64,000 bases of DNA from an uncultured Duncaniella sp. (lineage in GTDB: Bacteria > Bacteroidota > Bacteroidia > Bacteroidales > Muribaculaceae). Where the stretch lies: contig CATWQI010000005.1 in NCBI GenBank assembly GCA_958352885.1, forward strand, positions 1 through 64,000, in the 5' to 3' direction. The notes below the pieces were generated by a model, which saw nothing but the letters and a program-made list of their open reading frames with translations, did no database searches and had not been told where the DNA came from. The translations under genes and the position numbers were made by a program. This document shows, piece after piece, positions 42,661 through 52,228 of this stretch; position 1 is the first letter of the stretch, and the number at the start of each line of letters is the position of its first letter.

Positions 42661-44845
42661 CTTTTACGCCTTTTACAGTTTTTATTTTTTTAATTATATT
42701 GTTCAGTGAATTTGTGTCGTTGATTCCGATCACAAGGAATCCGGAGAAGATGCCATCTCGCGATTCGATCGAGATATTGCGCAGTGCGACATCCTTTTCT
42801 TTGTTGATAATCGATGTTATGTTGGTTACAATTCCAATGTCGTCATTGCCGATGATTCTAAGTGTTGCGGCGAATTGGCTTCCGACTTTGCCTGACCAAC
42901 GTGTCCTTATAACGCGATAAGGATACCTATAACGGATATGTTGAGCGTTTGGGCAGTCATTCCTATGTATTTTTATGGCTCCTTCTGCAGATACGAAACC
43001 AAACACATCATCACCATATATGGGGTTGCAGCATTTTGACAGACGGTAATTAATCCCCTTGATGTTGTCGCCAATAATAAGTATATCTTCCGAATTGTCA
43101 TTTCGTTCTCCCGGGTTTGTGAGCTCGAATTCCTCTGCGCTACGTTTCTCGGTTTCGTCCTTTTTGTCGGCAGCTTCAAGGAGTTCGTATTGGGTTATTA
43201 CATCATTAACGTCTATCTCTTCATCTGATATGGCATTGTAGAAGTCGGTTACAGTCTTATATCCCATCTTCTTGATAGTGCGCATCAGATAGCCTTCCTC
43301 AAGTTCGATCTTGCGGTTTTTGCATCGTCGTTGCAGCAATTCCTTGCCAAGCTCAGCAGCACGATTTGCCCGTTCGTTAATGGTTTGGCGTATTTTATTA
43401 CGTGCTTTAGAGGTTACTACGAAACTTAACCAATCCTGTTTGGGCATCTGTCCTGGTGCAGTTGAAATCTCAACAGTATCTCCAGACTGTAGCTTGTAAT
43501 TGAGCTTGCGGTTGCGTCCGTTTACTTTGCCGCCTACGCATGTGCAGCCGAGTTTTGAGTGTATGTTGAATGCAAAATCAAGAATGGTGGCTCCGAGAGG
43601 AAGACGGTATAAGTCCCCTTTTGGCGTGAATACAAATACCTCTTTGTCGTATAGATCCATACGGAAATTCTTCATCAATTCCATTGGACCCTCAGCCGTT
43701 TCCAGAATGTCTCTGACATTGTTCATCCATACATCCAGATCGCCTTCACTTTTGATACCTTTGTATTTCCAGTGAGCTGCGAGACCCTTCTCCGCTACTA
43801 AATCCATCCGTTTAGTGCGTATCTGTACTTCCACCCATTTGTTTTCAGGCCCTTTTACCGTGGTGTGGAGCGATTCATACCCATTGCTTTTGGGGATTGA
43901 CAACCAATCTTTCATACGGGCAGGATTCGGCGTGTACATGTCCGCAACAATTGAGTACACGTTCCAGCAATCTGCTTTTTCGCGCTCTAACGGCACATCA
44001 AGGATAATTCTGATTGCAAATAAATCATAAATCCCGGACAATTCAACCTGCTGTTTGCGTAACTTATTCCATATAGAATAAATGGACTTTGTGCGACCTT
44101 TTATCTCATATTTAAGACCGGTCTCATCCAATTTTTGTTTCAGTGGCGAAATAAAGTCTGCAATATATGCGTCACGAGCGACTTTTGTCTCGTTGAGCTC
44201 TTTGGCTATTTTTGTATATGTCTCGCGGGCTGTGTACTTCAAAGACATATCCTCAAGTTCGCTCTTGATTTTATAAAGACCGAGACGGTGTGCTAATGGG
44301 GCGTAGAGGTAATTCGCTTCAAATGCTGTGTCTGTTACAAATTTCTCATCAGGATGATGGTTGATTGCACGCATCAAGGCGAGACGGTCGACTATCATTA
44401 TTATGATAACTCGGATGTCTTCAGCAAACGCCATCAGTAGGCGACGGAAGTTGTCGGTCTTTACCACTCCTTGTTTACCATAGAGGGTAGATACTTTCAT
44501 TAACCCGTTTACCATACGGGCTACGTCGTCACCCCATAGCCGTGAAATCTCTTCAGGTTTTAAGAGTTCAAGTACGCACAATTCGTAGATCATCGTTGCG
44601 ATAATCATATTGCGATCCGGGGATACCATCTGGCAAAGAGCGATTGATGTCTCCAACGCATGTGCCACACGGTTTATTCCATGACGGTCCACAAGAGAAT
44701 ATGTCCCCGTGGCGGCATGGGAAATTATATTCTTAACTGAATAGTAATCTCCCGGCATAGCGACATCGGCAGCTTCTCCAAGCAGTTGCCGTGTAAGCGC
44801 TCGGATATTAGTTTTCTCTTCCGGGGTCAATGTTTTCTCGTCCAT
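42641..44845 (-). CDS. relA: RelA/SpoT homolog, RelA-type (p)ppGpp synthetase
   Basis: Long RSH protein, 734 residues. The HD region (about 40-200) is degenerate: the HD pair is replaced (MIYELCVLELL) and DRLHNMR is changed to DRLALMRAI, so hydrolase activity is probably lost. The synthetase domain is intact (YDLFAIRIIL, IPKSNGYESLHTTV, VEVQIRT). TGS (VFVFTPKGDLYRLPLGATILDFAF) and ACT (C-terminal 70 residues) domains follow. It makes stringent-response alarmone at stalled ribosomes. A SpoT-type hydrolase must be elsewhere if ppGpp is turned over. Confidence 0.9.
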   Translation of the reverse strand: MDEKTLTPEEKTNIRALTRQLLGEAADVAMPGDYYSVKNIISHAATGTYSLVDRHGINRVAHALETSIALCQMVSPDRNMIIATMIYELCVLELLKPEEISRLWGDDVARMVNGLMKVSTLYGKQGVVKTDNFRRLLMAFAEDIRVIIIMIVDRLALMRAINHHPDEKFVTDTAFEANYLYAPLAHRLGLYKIKSELEDMSLKYTARETYTKIAKELNETKVARDAYIADFISPLKQKLDETGLKYEIKGRTKSIYSIWNKLRKQQVELSGIYDLFAIRIILDVPLEREKADCWNVYSIVADMYTPNPARMKDWLSIPKSNGYESLHTTVKGPENKWVEVQIRTKRMDLVAEKGLAAHWKYKGIKSEGDLDVWMNNVRDILETAEGPMELMKNFRMDLYDKEVFVFTPKGDLYRLPLGATILDFAFNIHSKLGCTCVGGKVNGRNRKLNYKLQSGDTVEISTAPGQMPKQDWLSFVVTSKARNKIRQTINERANRAAELGKELLQRRCKNRKIELEEGYLMRTIKKMGYKTVTDFYNAISDEEIDVNDVITQYELLEAADKKDETEKRSAEEFELTNPGERNDNSEDILIIGDNIKGINYRLSKCCNPIYGDDVFGFVSAEGAIKIHRNDCPNAQHIRYRYPYRVIRTRWSGKVGSQFAATLRIIGNDDIGIVTNITSIINKEKDVALRNISIESRDGIFSGFLVIGINDTNSLNNIIKKIKTVKGVKDVQRSN

Positions 44846-44917
44846 TGCATTGATTTTTTCAGATGAATGAATTGGGGGGATTACAAGCCGAACATGCGAG
44901 CGTAGGGGAGTCCCTTG

Positions 44918-46228
44918 TCAGTCACGTCGATGTATGCAGGCTCCTATTGAATTAAGGCGCGTGTCAATAGCCTGGTATCCTCGGTCTATCTGGTCCACAT
45001 TGTCAATCTGCGATACACCTTTGGCGCTCATCGCCGCAATTAGCATTGCGATGCCAGCCCTTATGTCCGGGGAATGCATTTTGTTGGATCGTAATGGGAA
45101 CCTGTGGTCAAGACCTATTACTACCGCTCGGTGTGGATCGCAAAGCATTATCTGTGCTCCCATGTCGATAAGCCTGTCAACGAAAAATAATCGGCTCTCA
45201 AACATCTTCTGGTGTATCAGCACGCTCCCTTTGCACTGTGTAGCGGTAACAAGCATTACAGACAAGAGGTCAGGAGTGAGCCCCGGCCATGGAGCGTCTG
45301 CGATAGTCGGTATAGAACCGTCGAGATTCGTTTCAATCTCATAATAATCTTGCGACGGGATGAAAATATCGTCTCCTCGGCGTTCGATGTTGATTCCAAG
45401 TCGTTTAAATGAATCCGGTATAATGCCTAAATTATCATACGACACATCTTTAATGGTAAGTTCGCTTCGGGTTATAGCTGCCATGCCTATAAAGCTGCCG
45501 ACCTCAATCATGTCAGGCAAGATGGTATGGTCCGCACCTCCTAATTCTTCTACTCCTGTGATGCGAAGCAGATTTGAACCGATACCTTCGATCTTCACTC
45601 CCATTTGCACTAACATTTTGCATAGTTGCTGTACATAGGGCTCACATGCGGCATTGTAGATGGTCGTAGTCCCTTCCGCGAGTGCGGCTGCCATTACGAT
45701 GTTTGCAGTACCTGTAACAGATGCTTCGTCAAGCAGCATATAACAACCTTTAAGTCCATTGACCGTAACAAGATAATATGCTTGTCGTTCCTCATTGTAG
45801 GCTATCATGGCGCCAAGCCTGGAGAGTCCGGTTATATGGGTGTCAACTCTGCGTCGTCCTATCTTGTCTCCGCCTGGTTTTGCAAAATATGCTTGACCAA
45901 GTCGTGCCAGCAGGGGGCCTACAACCAATACGGAGCCTCGGAGTGATGCGCATCTGGCTACAAAATCGGCACTTGAGATGTAATCTTCGTCAAGGTCGTC
46001 CGCCTGAAAACGATAAGTGGTGTCATCAAGTTTGTCGATTTTCACTCGCATGGCTTTAAGCAGATTTATCAGATTGATGACGTCAAGGATATTGGGCACA
46101 TTGTGGATCGTTACGGGTTTTGAGGTCAGAAGGGTTGCGCTTATGACCTGTAATGCCTCGTTTTTGGCTCCCTGAGGGTGGATGCTGCCGTGTAGCCGGT
46201 GGCCGCCTTCTATAATATATGTGCTCAT
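44918..46228 (-). CDS. murA: UDP-N-acetylglucosamine 1-carboxyvinyltransferase
   Basis: First committed step of peptidoglycan synthesis, adding enolpyruvate to UDP-GlcNAc. The inside-out EPSP-synthase fold has Lys22 (QGAKNEAL) and the late Asp in PWPGLTPD. The active-site loop reads AKPGGDKIGRR, with Asp (121) where most MurA enzymes carry the Cys alkylated by fosfomycin. 436 residues is normal. It lies between murB and relA on the minus strand. Confidence 0.94.
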   Translation of the reverse strand: MSTYIIEGGHRLHGSIHPQGAKNEALQVISATLLTSKPVTIHNVPNILDVINLINLLKAMRVKIDKLDDTTYRFQADDLDEDYISSADFVARCASLRGSVLVVGPLLARLGQAYFAKPGGDKIGRRRVDTHITGLSRLGAMIAYNEERQAYYLVTVNGLKGCYMLLDEASVTGTANIVMAAALAEGTTTIYNAACEPYVQQLCKMLVQMGVKIEGIGSNLLRITGVEELGGADHTILPDMIEVGSFIGMAAITRSELTIKDVSYDNLGIIPDSFKRLGINIERRGDDIFIPSQDYYEIETNLDGSIPTIADAPWPGLTPDLLSVMLVTATQCKGSVLIHQKMFESRLFFVDRLIDMGAQIMLCDPHRAVVIGLDHRFPLRSNKMHSPDIRAGIAMLIAAMSAKGVSQIDNVDQIDRGYQAIDTRLNSIGACIHRRD

Positions 46229-46285
46229 TCTGTGATTTTTTATAGGGTGATAATAAACAGTTATAATATATTAATGAAAATTCAG

Positions 46286-47308
46286 TTAAATGTGTTCAAC
46301 TTCCGGGCATAAAGTGATGCCAAAACGATTCTTGACTGAATCGATTATGTCGTGTTCAAGGCTTATTATTTCATCTGGTAAAGCCATGCGTGATGGGTTG
46401 ACAAGAACTAATGGCTGCTTATACCATACTTCGGCATTCCCTTTTTTAACGCCTTTCCACCCACAAGAATCTATAAGCCATGCAGCAGGAATCTTATATC
46501 CATTATCAGCCTTGTAATGAGGAAAGTCTGAGTTCCCTACGACATCAATGATATTGTTGAATGTCTCCTCCGATACGATTGGATTTTTGAAAAAGCTCCC
46601 TGCGCTGGGGATTCTCTTCGGGTCGGGAAGTTTGCTGTCGCGGATTTTGGTGATTTCATCTCGTATCATTGTTGGCGTAAGAGAGACATCTATAATTCCG
46701 TTCAATTTGGCGTAAAGAGCCGGATAGCTAATTTTAGGCATAGATGTTTTGCTCAGGCGATATTCGACATGGGTTATAATGTATCTCCCTTTACTTTCAG
46801 GTAGCTTGAACATGGACATGCGATATCCAAATTTGCAATAATCTGATTCAATTGTTACGAATTCATGATTTTTGCTGTCGAAAGCATGTACTCGTTCAAT
46901 AACATCCCCGGCTTCCACTCCGTAAGCTCCAACATTCTGGACTGCTGATGCACCTACTTCTCCAGGGATTCCGGATAAATTTTCGACACCCCAGAAGCCA
47001 TGTCCGCAGCACCATTTGATGAAATCATCCATTACGACACCAGCGCCAACCTTTACGAGAATACGGTTGTCTGACTCATCTATTATGTCAATGCCTTTGA
47101 TGGCGCTATGGAGCACCACTCCTTGATAATTGCCTGTAAATAGTAAATTGCTCCCGGCTCCGATATGGATTCGGGCCGTTTTTTTTGCGTAAGAGAGTGC
47201 GGCGGGAATATCCTCCGTGGATGTGTATTCTATGTATTGGTCACATTTCACATTCATAGCGAATGTGTTGTGTTCGGTAAGATCGTAATTATAAAGAGTG
47301 GTAATCAT
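46286..47308 (-). CDS. murB: UDP-N-acetylmuramate dehydrogenase
   Basis: FAD enzyme making UDP-MurNAc from the MurA product. The FAD-binding segment IGAGSNLLFTGNYQGVVLH, the substrate loop RIPSAGSFFKNP with the proton-donor Ser, and a late Glu are present. Its 340 residues indicate the type I form. The ATG at 47308 lies 57 bases upstream of the murA region on the same strand. Confidence 0.94.
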   Translation of the reverse strand: MITTLYNYDLTEHNTFAMNVKCDQYIEYTSTEDIPAALSYAKKTARIHIGAGSNLLFTGNYQGVVLHSAIKGIDIIDESDNRILVKVGAGVVMDDFIKWCCGHGFWGVENLSGIPGEVGASAVQNVGAYGVEAGDVIERVHAFDSKNHEFVTIESDYCKFGYRMSMFKLPESKGRYIITHVEYRLSKTSMPKISYPALYAKLNGIIDVSLTPTMIRDEITKIRDSKLPDPKRIPSAGSFFKNPIVSEETFNNIIDVVGNSDFPHYKADNGYKIPAAWLIDSCGWKGVKKGNAEVWYKQPLVLVNPSRMALPDEIISLEHDIIDSVKNRFGITLCPEVEHI

Positions 47309-47476
47309 TTGGATGACGTAAAATTTATGTACAAAAATAGCTATAATTTTAACATAACGATAAAAAAGAATGGAAAAATGTCATGATGCAGTGTGTTTTT
47401 ATTTGGAATAATTAGGCTTCCTAAGGTTAAAATTATTAATTTTGGAAATAATTTAAAATCACAAAAACAATATTAA

Positions 47477-47773
47477 ATGGTAAAGCATATAGTAACATTC
47501 AAACTCACAGGCTCAAAAGAAGAGCGGAGACAAGTATCAGAAAAATTCAAAGCCGCATTGCTTGAACTCCCGGCTAAGATTGAAGTGCTGAAATCGATGG
47601 AGGTCGGCATTAATGAGAATCAGGCAGAAGACTGGGATGTGGTTCTTACAGCGGTTGTCCCGGAAATGAGCGATGTGGCTATTTATGCCAATCATCCTGC
47701 CCATGTTGAAGCTGCCGGATTGCTTGCGGGGCACAAAGAGTCACGTGCGTGTGTTGACTATTATTTTGAATAG
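47477..47773 (+). CDS. Dabb (stress-response A/B barrel) family protein
   Basis: 98 residues with the Dabb signature: VKHIVTFKLTGSKEERRQVSEKFKAALLELP at the start, and the central MEVGINE and DWDVVLTAVVPEMSDVAIYANHPAH. It forms a dimeric alpha-beta barrel in related proteins; the substrate is unknown. A -7-like TAATTTTG lies at 47437-47444 with no clear -33 box. Confidence 0.9.
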   Translation: MVKHIVTFKLTGSKEERRQVSEKFKAALLELPAKIEVLKSMEVGINENQAEDWDVVLTAVVPEMSDVAIYANHPAHVEAAGLLAGHKESRACVDYYFE

Positions 47774-47797
47774 ATCTCTACTATCTTTCGCTGAATA

Positions 47798-48424
47798 ATG
47801 GTTGTGGCGTTCGATTTGGATGATACTCTGTATCAGGAGATGGAGTACGTGCGCTCTGCATACCGTGCGATTTCTCGCCGGTTCGGAGCGCATTATCTTC
47901 CAGCTATGATGTCTGCAGCGACTCCTGCCGAAGCTTTTGACCTGACAGGTTTGGATGTCGCAGAAGAGTTAGACATATACCGTACCCATATACCGGATAT
48001 CAAGTTGCCGTGGGATTCGTTATATACACTTTCCATGTTGCGGAACTTAGGGCATGTACTGGCTTTGATAACTGATGGCAGAGAGGTCACCCAGAGACAC
48101 AAGGTAGAGGCCCTTGGGCTATATAGATATATGAGCCAAGATATGGTCTATATTTCGGAGTCATTCGGCGAAGGGAAGATCACAGGAGGGGCAATGCGAG
48201 ATATAATGGCAAAATATCCGCATGAAAAGTATTTGTATATTGGCGACAATCCGGAAAAAGATTTTATTCGAGGGAACGAATTAGGATGGATTACGGTTGC
48301 CCTAAGGGCTAAGAAAGATAATATATTTGTTCAGAAATTTGATAGCGTTGGTCCTGATTGGCTTCCTGCTTTTGTAGTTGATAATATTGTCGAATTAATA
48401 CAAATTGTGAATTATTTTGGGTGA
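47798..48424 (+). CDS. HAD-superfamily hydrolase
   Basis: Phosphatase of the haloacid dehalogenase superfamily. Motif I is FDLDDTLYQ, motif II LALITDGR, and motif IV-like residues appear in LYIGDNPEKDFIRGNELG. A small cap helix region lies between motifs I and II. Substrate is unknown. It starts 24 bases after the Dabb stop and is probably co-transcribed with it. Confidence 0.9.
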   Translation: MVVAFDLDDTLYQEMEYVRSAYRAISRRFGAHYLPAMMSAATPAEAFDLTGLDVAEELDIYRTHIPDIKLPWDSLYTLSMLRNLGHVLALITDGREVTQRHKVEALGLYRYMSQDMVYISESFGEGKITGGAMRDIMAKYPHEKYLYIGDNPEKDFIRGNELGWITVALRAKKDNIFVQKFDSVGPDWLPAFVVDNIVELIQIVNYFG

Positions 48425-48434
48425 GACTCTGATA

Positions 48435-48545
48435 AAAGTTTCCCAAAAGCACATTGTAAAACGCAGTGCATTAGCGATTTAATTTTATTGGCGACTGTGA
48501 AAGTTTTCCAAAATAAAAATTGCGCTATAAATATTTTGGGGAATT
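48435..48545. repeat. Direct and inverted repeats upstream of nrdDG
   Basis: AAAGTTTCCCAAAA (48435-48448) recurs as AAAGTTTTCCAAAA (48500-48513), 13 of 14 identical, 65 bases apart. An inverted relative, TTTTGGGGAATT, lies at 48534-48545, immediately upstream of the -33 box. These may be operators for oxygen or nucleotide control; they do not match the NrdR box consensus as I know it. Confidence 0.45.
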
Positions 48546-48548
48546 CTA

Positions 48549-48579
48549 TTGCATATTTGGTGAGCAATGCGTAATTTTG
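48549..48579 (+). promoter_or_regulatory. Promoter of nrdDG
   Basis: TTG (48549-48551), 20 bases, TAATTTTG (48572-48579), a full consensus match. The leader to the ATG at 48656 is about 70 bases. Confidence 0.7.
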
Positions 48580-48655
48580 CAGGACTTGAATTGAGTAAAT
48601 GAATATGTCAAAATCTCACCTTAATATAAATATATAAAAACTTCTTGAGACTAAG

Positions 48656-50863
48656 ATGATACAAACTGTGGTAAAACGCGATGGGCGCGTCGTGGGCTAT
48701 AACGAAGAGAAAATCAAGGCGGCTATCCGCAAGGCGATGCTTACAACTGAAATGGGGGAGGATGAGGCTCTCATTGCCCGCATAGTTGACCGTATAGGTA
48801 TGGTTGGTCAGGAGCAGATGACTGTTGAAGATATTCAGGACCGCGTTGAACTCGAGCTTATGAAATCTCCTCGCAAAGAGGTCGCAAAGCGCTACATCGC
48901 TTACAGAGACCAACGATCCATCGCACGTCGGGCTAAAACTCGTGATATGTTCCTTGAAATCATCGAGGCGAAGAATAACGATATAACCCGTGAGAATGCT
49001 AACATGAATACGGATTCTCCCGCAGGAATGATGATGAAATTTGCGAGTGAGACTACCAAGCCATTTGTTGACGACTATTTGTTGTCTCCTGAAGCCAGGG
49101 AGGCTGTCCAGCAAGGTTATTTGCACATACATGATAAAGACTATTACCCGACTAAAAGTCTCACATGTGTGCAGCATCCTCTTGATAATATTTTGAAATA
49201 TGGTTTTGTGGCAGGTCACGGCGAATCTCGTCCGGCTAAACGCATTGAGACAGCCAGTATCATAGGCTGCATATCTCTTGAGACCGCACAGAATGAAATG
49301 CATGGAGGTCAGGCGATTCCTGCTTTCGACTTTTATCTTGCCCCATTTGTGCGTTCATCGTATAAAGAAGAAGTGCAGAAACTGGAATCTCTTACGGGCT
49401 CAAATCTGTCCCATCTTTACGACATAGAGATAGAGGACTACATCACTAAGAAGCTCGATGGGCTTGAGGGCGAAGATCGTTGGAAGCAACATGCTATAAA
49501 TCAAACCGTAAGTCGTGTCCATCAGGCTATGGAAGCGTTTATTCATAATATGAATACGATTCATTCGCGTGGTGGCAATCAGGTGGTTTTCAGTTCGATA
49601 AATTATGGAACTGATACATCGGCGGAAGGGCGTTGCATCATCCGTGAAATACTTAGGTCTACATACGAGGGTGTCGGCAATGGAGCTACAGCCATTTTCC
49701 CTATACAAATCTGGAAGAAAAAGCGTGGTGTTAGCTACCTGCCTGAAGATAGAAATTACGATCTGTATCAATATGCTTGCAAGGTGACAGCGCGCCGTTT
49801 CTTCCCAAACTTCGTAAATCTTGATGCCACCTTTAATTATCATGAAAAGTGGGATGCGAATGACCCCAAGCGTTACAAATATGAGGTTGCAACCATGGGA
49901 TGTCGCACTCGTGTGTTTGAGAATCGTTTTGGAGAAAAAACATCAATCGGTCGTGGGAATCTTAGTTTCTCTACTATTAATATAGTCCGAATCGCTTTGG
50001 AGTGCATGAATATTATCGACAAAGATGAGCGTATCTCAAAGTTCTTCTCAAAGCTTGATGAAGTACTTGATATCACAGCACGCCAACTTTGTGACCGCTT
50101 CAACTTCCAAAAAACAGCTATGGTAAAGCAATTCCCGCTTCTCATGTCCCGTCTTTGGACGGGTGCTGAAAATCTGGGACCGAATGACACTATCGAGAGC
50201 GTTATCAATCAGGGCACACTTGGCATTGGGTTTATAGGTCTTGCCGAATGCCTGATAGCCCTTATAGGGAAGCATCATGGTGAAAGTGACGAGGCTCAGA
50301 AGCTTGGACTGAAGATAGTATCTCATATGCGCTCACGAGTGAACGATTATAGCGAGAAATATCAGCACAATTTCTCTGTGCTCGCCACTCCCGCAGAGGG
50401 CCTTTCTGGTAAGTTTACATCCCGCGACCGCCGTTCGTTCGGTGTCATACCAGGCATAACTGATAAGATATATTATACGAACTCCAATCACGTGCCGGTT
50501 TATTATCATTGTTCTCCTCGTCATAAAGCTAAGATTGAAGCTCCTTATCACGAACTGACAGGTGGCGGACATATTTTCTACGTTGAAATTGATGGCGATG
50601 CCACCCATAATCTGAAGGCGGTTTGCGACATAGTAGACCTTATGGATAAATATAATATCGGCTATTGTTCTGTAAACCATAACAGGAATCGTTGTATGGA
50701 TTGTGGTCACGAAGATGCTCAGGATGAACTGACTGAATGTCCGAACTGCCATAGTCATAATATTGACTGCCTGCAGCGTATCACAGGTTATCTTGTGGGC
50801 ACAACTGACCGCTGGAATAAGGCGAAGCTTGCAGAACTCAAGGATAGAATAGTTCATAAATAG
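48656..50863 (+). CDS. nrdD: Anaerobic ribonucleoside-triphosphate reductase
   Basis: Class III reductase making dNTPs under anoxia. The N-terminal ATP-cone (VKRDGRVVGYNEEKIKAA, about 5-95) gives allosteric control. The barrel follows, then a C-terminal zinc site (CMDCGHEDAQ and CPNCHSH) and the glycyl-radical loop RITGYLVGT, where the Gly radical is formed. 735 residues is the expected length. nrdG follows 15 bases later. Confidence 0.96.
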   Translation: MIQTVVKRDGRVVGYNEEKIKAAIRKAMLTTEMGEDEALIARIVDRIGMVGQEQMTVEDIQDRVELELMKSPRKEVAKRYIAYRDQRSIARRAKTRDMFLEIIEAKNNDITRENANMNTDSPAGMMMKFASETTKPFVDDYLLSPEAREAVQQGYLHIHDKDYYPTKSLTCVQHPLDNILKYGFVAGHGESRPAKRIETASIIGCISLETAQNEMHGGQAIPAFDFYLAPFVRSSYKEEVQKLESLTGSNLSHLYDIEIEDYITKKLDGLEGEDRWKQHAINQTVSRVHQAMEAFIHNMNTIHSRGGNQVVFSSINYGTDTSAEGRCIIREILRSTYEGVGNGATAIFPIQIWKKKRGVSYLPEDRNYDLYQYACKVTARRFFPNFVNLDATFNYHEKWDANDPKRYKYEVATMGCRTRVFENRFGEKTSIGRGNLSFSTINIVRIALECMNIIDKDERISKFFSKLDEVLDITARQLCDRFNFQKTAMVKQFPLLMSRLWTGAENLGPNDTIESVINQGTLGIGFIGLAECLIALIGKHHGESDEAQKLGLKIVSHMRSRVNDYSEKYQHNFSVLATPAEGLSGKFTSRDRRSFGVIPGITDKIYYTNSNHVPVYYHCSPRHKAKIEAPYHELTGGGHIFYVEIDGDATHNLKAVCDIVDLMDKYNIGYCSVNHNRNRCMDCGHEDAQDELTECPNCHSHNIDCLQRITGYLVGTTDRWNKAKLAELKDRIVHK

Positions 50864-50878
50864 TAAGACTTGCAATTC

Positions 50879-51361
50879 ATGAGGGTGCTTGAGATTATCC
50901 CGGGAACTACTGTGGATGGACCTGGGTTGCGCACATCGATTTATTTTGCCGGCTGCCATCATCATTGTCCGTCATGCCATAATCCTGAATCATGGGATAT
51001 GGGAGGCGGAAATGAGATGTCAGTAGAGGAAATTCTAAGCCATGTGATAGAGGAGGATTTTGATGTAACCTTCACAGGCGGTGATCCTTTGGCGCAAGCT
51101 GAACAGCTCATAGAGCTTGCCAGGCAGATAAAAGCCAATGGCAAAAATATATGGTGCTACACAGGATATTTATATGAGGATATTGCTGCCGACAGGATAA
51201 TGTCTAAGGTTCTTCCATATATAGATGTGCTTGTCGACGGGCGATTCCACATTGACGAACGAGATATCAAACTCGTGTTCAAAGGATCTCGAAACCAGCG
51301 AATCATAGATGTAAAAAAATCTACTCTTACTTCTCCTGTAATTTGGGAAAGCCCTGAGTAA
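50879..51361 (+). CDS. nrdG: Anaerobic ribonucleotide reductase-activating protein
   Basis: Radical-SAM activase that installs the glycyl radical in NrdD. The cluster motif CHHHCPSC (CxxxCxxC), TVDGPGLRTSIYFAGC and FTGGDPLAQ (SAM-binding GGE-like) are present. The ATG at 50879 (MRVLEIIPG) matches the family better than the TTG at 50870. It is co-transcribed with nrdD and ends before a strong hairpin. Confidence 0.94.
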   Translation: MRVLEIIPGTTVDGPGLRTSIYFAGCHHHCPSCHNPESWDMGGGNEMSVEEILSHVIEEDFDVTFTGGDPLAQAEQLIELARQIKANGKNIWCYTGYLYEDIAADRIMSKVLPYIDVLVDGRFHIDERDIKLVFKGSRNQRIIDVKKSTLTSPVIWESPE

Positions 51362-51389
51362 AAGAATAGTTAATAGTGATTAGAACATT

Positions 51390-51421
51390 AAAGGTGGCCA
51401 TCCGTGAAGGTGGTCACCTTT
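51390..51421 (+). terminator. Terminator after nrdG
   Basis: AAAGGTGGCCA pairs with TGGTCACCTTT (one mismatch) around a 10-base loop, then TAATAT. It lies between convergent nrdG and the MlaF-like gene. Confidence 0.7.
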
Positions 51422-51457
51422 AATATATTAAGTCCAGATGGCTTTTTCTGCTCTCTG

Positions 51458-52228
51458 CTACTTATGCTCATGACTTAGGACGTATGCCTTGACTTTCTGG
51501 AATAGGTCATTGGCGAATACGAATTCATTAAGTGCTTCATTGGTCGTTTTGTATATTTCATGCATATCTCCGACCCATTCACGATAACCTTTATTAATGA
51601 ACACTATATTCTCGCCTATGCCAAGTACAGAGTTCATATCATGGGTATTTATAATAGTGGTGATATTATACTCGTGGGTAATATCGCTTAATAATTCATC
51701 AATTAGAATTGACGTTCTCGGGTCGAGTCCGGAATTTGGTTCGTCGCAGAAAAGATACTTAGGATTGAGAGCTATGGCTCTGGCAATAGCGACACGTTTC
51801 TGCATGCCGCCTGAGATTTCTGATGGGAATTTCTTGTCGGCGCCTTTCAGATTTACACGTTCAAGGCAGAATTCAGCTCTATCTTTGATTTCGGCCGGTG
51901 TCATATCTGTGAACATGGTAAGAGGAAACATCACATTTCCCAGTACTGTTTCCGAGTCGAACAATGCTGAGCCTTGGAAAAGCATCCCGATTTCTTTTCG
52001 TAACTCTTTTATTTGATTGGAGTTCATCTGCATCAGGTCACGTCCGTCATAAAGGATTTCTCCTGTTTCCGGGCGTACAAGGCCAACGAGCGACTTGACA
52101 AGCACAGTTTTGCCGGAACCGCTTTGTCCGATAATCAGATTGGTTTTCCCCTTGTAAAACTTCGCGCTTATATCGTGAAGTATTGTCTTTCCGTCAAATG
52201 ACTTCGTAATGTTTTTAACTTCAATCAT
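51458..52228 (-). CDS. ABC transporter ATPase, MlaF-like
   Basis: Walker A GQSGSGKT, signature SGGMQKRVAIARAI, Walker B YLFCDEPNSGLD and the H-loop THDMNS make a complete ABC ATPase. The Asn in the SGLD-adjacent EPNSG motif and the pairing with a DUF140 permease place it in the Mla/MCE lipid-transport class (phospholipid movement between membranes). Its ATG overlaps the permease stop by four bases. MlaD-type MCE protein is not adjacent. Confidence 0.88.
   Translation of the reverse strand: MIEVKNITKSFDGKTILHDISAKFYKGKTNLIIGQSGSGKTVLVKSLVGLVRPETGEILYDGRDLMQMNSNQIKELRKEIGMLFQGSALFDSETVLGNVMFPLTMFTDMTPAEIKDRAEFCLERVNLKGADKKFPSEISGGMQKRVAIARAIALNPKYLFCDEPNSGLDPRTSILIDELLSDITHEYNITTIINTHDMNSVLGIGENIVFINKGYREWVGDMHEIYKTTNEALNEFVFANDLFQKVKAYVLSHEHK

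Noticed and set aside
44881..44935. Short frame ending in RMFGL just past the murA stop, possibly a lost C-terminus
   Set aside because: It is closed by a stop codon after 20 codons and murA already ends with a normal family tail. Probably chance.
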